Both the position numbers and the translations under genes were made by a program. Source: Methylococcaceae bacterium (GTDB lineage: Bacteria; Pseudomonadota; Gammaproteobacteria; Methylococcales; Methylomonadaceae). Taken from it: DNA of 15,841 bases. The notes under the pieces are model-generated. The model saw only the letters and a list, made by a program, of their open reading frames with translations, had not been told where the DNA came from and did not search any database. Positions 14,509 through 15,841 of the stretch are shown piece by piece. The stretch covers positions 1 through 15,841 of the forward strand of contig RFQK01000012.1 in NCBI GenBank assembly GCA_009925045.1, written 5' to 3'. Positions within the stretch are counted from its first letter, which is position 1, and each line of letters starts with the position of its first letter.

Positions 14509-14542
14509 GCAAAGAAAACCAGAATTCTAAGGCTCTCTTTGC
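14509..14542 (+). promoter_or_regulatory. Possible stem-loop in the metH upstream region
   Basis: GCAAAGA (14509-14515) is complementary to TCTTTGC (14536-14542) with a 20-nt loop, ending 16 nt before the metH ATG. It is short enough to be chance, and I see no cobalamin or S-adenosylmethionine riboswitch signature in the 74 bp available. Confidence 0.2.
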
Positions 14543-14558
14543 CCCAAATATTCGACAG

Positions 14559-15841
14559 ATGAACAGCTCACAACGATTAAAACAGCAGCTCGCCAATAAA
14601 ATTTTATATCTTGATGGTGCGATGGGCACCATGATACAGAGCTATAAGCTTGGCGAAAAGGACTATCGAGGTGAACGCTTTGCAAACTGGCCATGCGACT
14701 TGAAGGGAAATAACGATCTATTGTCCCTGACGCAGCCCGACATTATTAAAGCCATTCATCAGGCTTATCTTGAGGCAGGTTCCGATATCATCGAAACCAA
14801 CACCTTTAATTCGACGCAAATTGCGATGGCCGACTACCAAATGGAGAGTCTGGCCTATGAAATGAATGTTGCAGCAGCGCGACTGGCCAAACAAGTCTGC
14901 GAAGCAATCACGGCATTAAATCCCGATAAACCCCGCTTTGTAGCCGGCGTACTGGGCCCAACCAACCGTACCTCGTCGATTTCACCTGACGTCAATGATC
15001 CCGGATACCGCAACGTCACTTTTGATGATCTGGTTGCAGCCTATGCAGAAGCCACACGCGGCTTAATCGAAGGCGGTGCTGACATCATTCTGATCGAAAC
15101 CGTTTTCGACACCTTGAATGCCAAAGCCGCCATTTTTGCAGTCGAAAATACGTTTGATCAACTCGGTTATAAATTACCGGTGATGATTTCTGGCACTATT
15201 ACCGATGCTTCCGGGCGCACACTGTCCGGGCAAACCGCAGCAGCATTCTGGTATTCTCTTAAACATGTCCAGCCTATTTCTATTGGCTTTAACTGTGCTT
15301 TAGGCGCCAAAGAATTACGCCAATATATTGAAGAATTGTCCGCGATCTGCGACACCTATGTTTCTGCCCACCCGAATGCCGGCCTGCCCAATGAGTTTGG
15401 CGAATACGACGAAACGCCGGAACAAATGGCTGAAGAACTGGCTGACTGGGCAGCCAATGGCTATCTGAATATTATTGGTGGTTGCTGCGGTACCTCACCG
15501 GAAACCATACGCGCTATCGTCAAGGCCGTCAGTCAACACGCGCCACGACAAATTCCTGAACTGACCAAGCAATGCCACCTGTCCGGCCTGGAACCCATGT
15601 CGATAGGCCCGGACACTTTGTTCGTCAATGTCGGCGAACGTACCAATGTGACCGGTTCGGCTGTTTTTAAGAAATTGATTGTCGAAGAAAATTACGAAGC
15701 GGCCTTAGAAGTCGCCAAACAGCAGGTCGAAAACGGGGCGCAAATCATCGACATCAATATGGATGAAGGCATGTTGGAATCAAAAGCCGCCATGGTGCGC
15801 TTTTTGAATCTGATTGCTGCCGAACCCGATATCGCTCGGGT
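14559..15841 (+). CDS. metH: Cobalamin-dependent methionine synthase, N-terminal part (partial at window edge)
   Basis: The first 427 codons of MetH, which transfers a methyl group from 5-methyltetrahydrofolate to homocysteine through bound cobalamin; the rest lies beyond the window. The homocysteine-binding domain fills about residues 5-325, with [10 protein letters not shown] near residue 18, ETNTFNST at 79-86 and the zinc-binding Cys triad C246 (GFNCALG), C309 and C310 (GGCCGT). The folate-binding domain begins around residue 353 with [13 protein letters not shown] and contains DINMDEGM, both complete so far. The cobalamin-binding and activation domains are not in view. The ATG at 14559 matches the family start, but its ribosome binding site is weak. 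It is divergent from the DUF2970 gene and appears to be transcribed from the 74-bp gap. Confidence 0.97.
   Translation, partial: MNSSQRLKQQLANKILYLDGAMGTMIQSYKLGEKDYRGERFANWPCDLKGNNDLLSLTQPDIIKAIHQAYLEAGSDIIETNTFNSTQIAMADYQMESLAYEMNVAAARLAKQVCEAITALNPDKPRFVAGVLGPTNRTSSISPDVNDPGYRNVTFDDLVAAYAEATRGLIEGGADIILIETVFDTLNAKAAIFAVENTFDQLGYKLPVMISGTITDASGRTLSGQTAAAFWYSLKHVQPISIGFNCALGAKELRQYIEELSAICDTYVSAHPNAGLPNEFGEYDETPEQMAEELADWAANGYLNIIGGCCGTSPETIRAIVKAVSQHAPRQIPELTKQCHLSGLEPMSIGPDTLFVNVGERTNVTGSAVFKKLIVEENYEAALEVAKQQVENGAQIIDINMDEGMLESKAAMVRFLNLIAAEPDIAR

Noticed and set aside
14485..14558. A cobalamin or S-adenosylmethionine riboswitch before metH
   Set aside because: The gap is only 74 bp and shared with a divergent gene, and no conserved riboswitch element is visible.

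Overview
The window looks like chromosomal DNA of a gammaproteobacterium of moderate GC. The evidence is the proteobacterial SpeD, the separate glycyl-tRNA synthetase subunits GlyQ and GlyS followed by gmhB and plsC sequences, the presence of YajQ, DUF502 and DUF2970 proteins, and a B12-type MetH. A methanotroph-like relative (Methylococcales) is possible from general resemblance, but no methane-oxidation gene is present to support it. I see no rRNA, tRNA, CRISPR array, transposase or integrase.

Layout. Positions 1-3372 are all on the minus strand: the N-terminal part of polA (cut by the window edge), a DUF502 membrane protein upstream of it, then speD preceded by a broken OsmC/YhfA-type gene. 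yajQ (minus) is divergent from a plus-strand run at 4065-10845: a phenylacetate-CoA-ligase-like adenylating enzyme, an M20D amidohydrolase, glyQ, glyS, and a fused ORF made of half of GmhB plus PlsC. A strong bidirectional terminator closes that run. Positions 10913-13618 are on the minus strand again: two nearly identical 43-aa lipoproteins, each with its own promoter and ribosome binding site and a following hairpin, a 635-aa membrane protein combining an HTTM-like and a DCC-type thiol-oxidoreductase region, and a 42-aa single-span membrane protein. A 139-aa membrane protein (plus) faces a DUF2970 protein (minus) across a hairpin. The window ends in the N-terminal part of metH (plus), cut by the edge.

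Most of the content is housekeeping: DNA repair and replication, polyamine synthesis, translation, phospholipid synthesis and methionine synthesis. SpeD consumes S-adenosylmethionine and MetH makes its precursor methionine, but they are far apart and show no shared control. The unusual parts are: two genes damaged by apparent internal deletions (the OsmC-like gene, out of frame; gmhB, in frame and joined to plsC); the duplicated mini-lipoprotein cassettes next to the HTTM/DCC protein; and a group of small uncharacterised membrane proteins around 13.5-14.5 kb. I did not find a convincing defence, mobile or biosynthetic system. The lipoprotein pair and the HTTM/DCC neighbour are the best candidates for undescribed biology.
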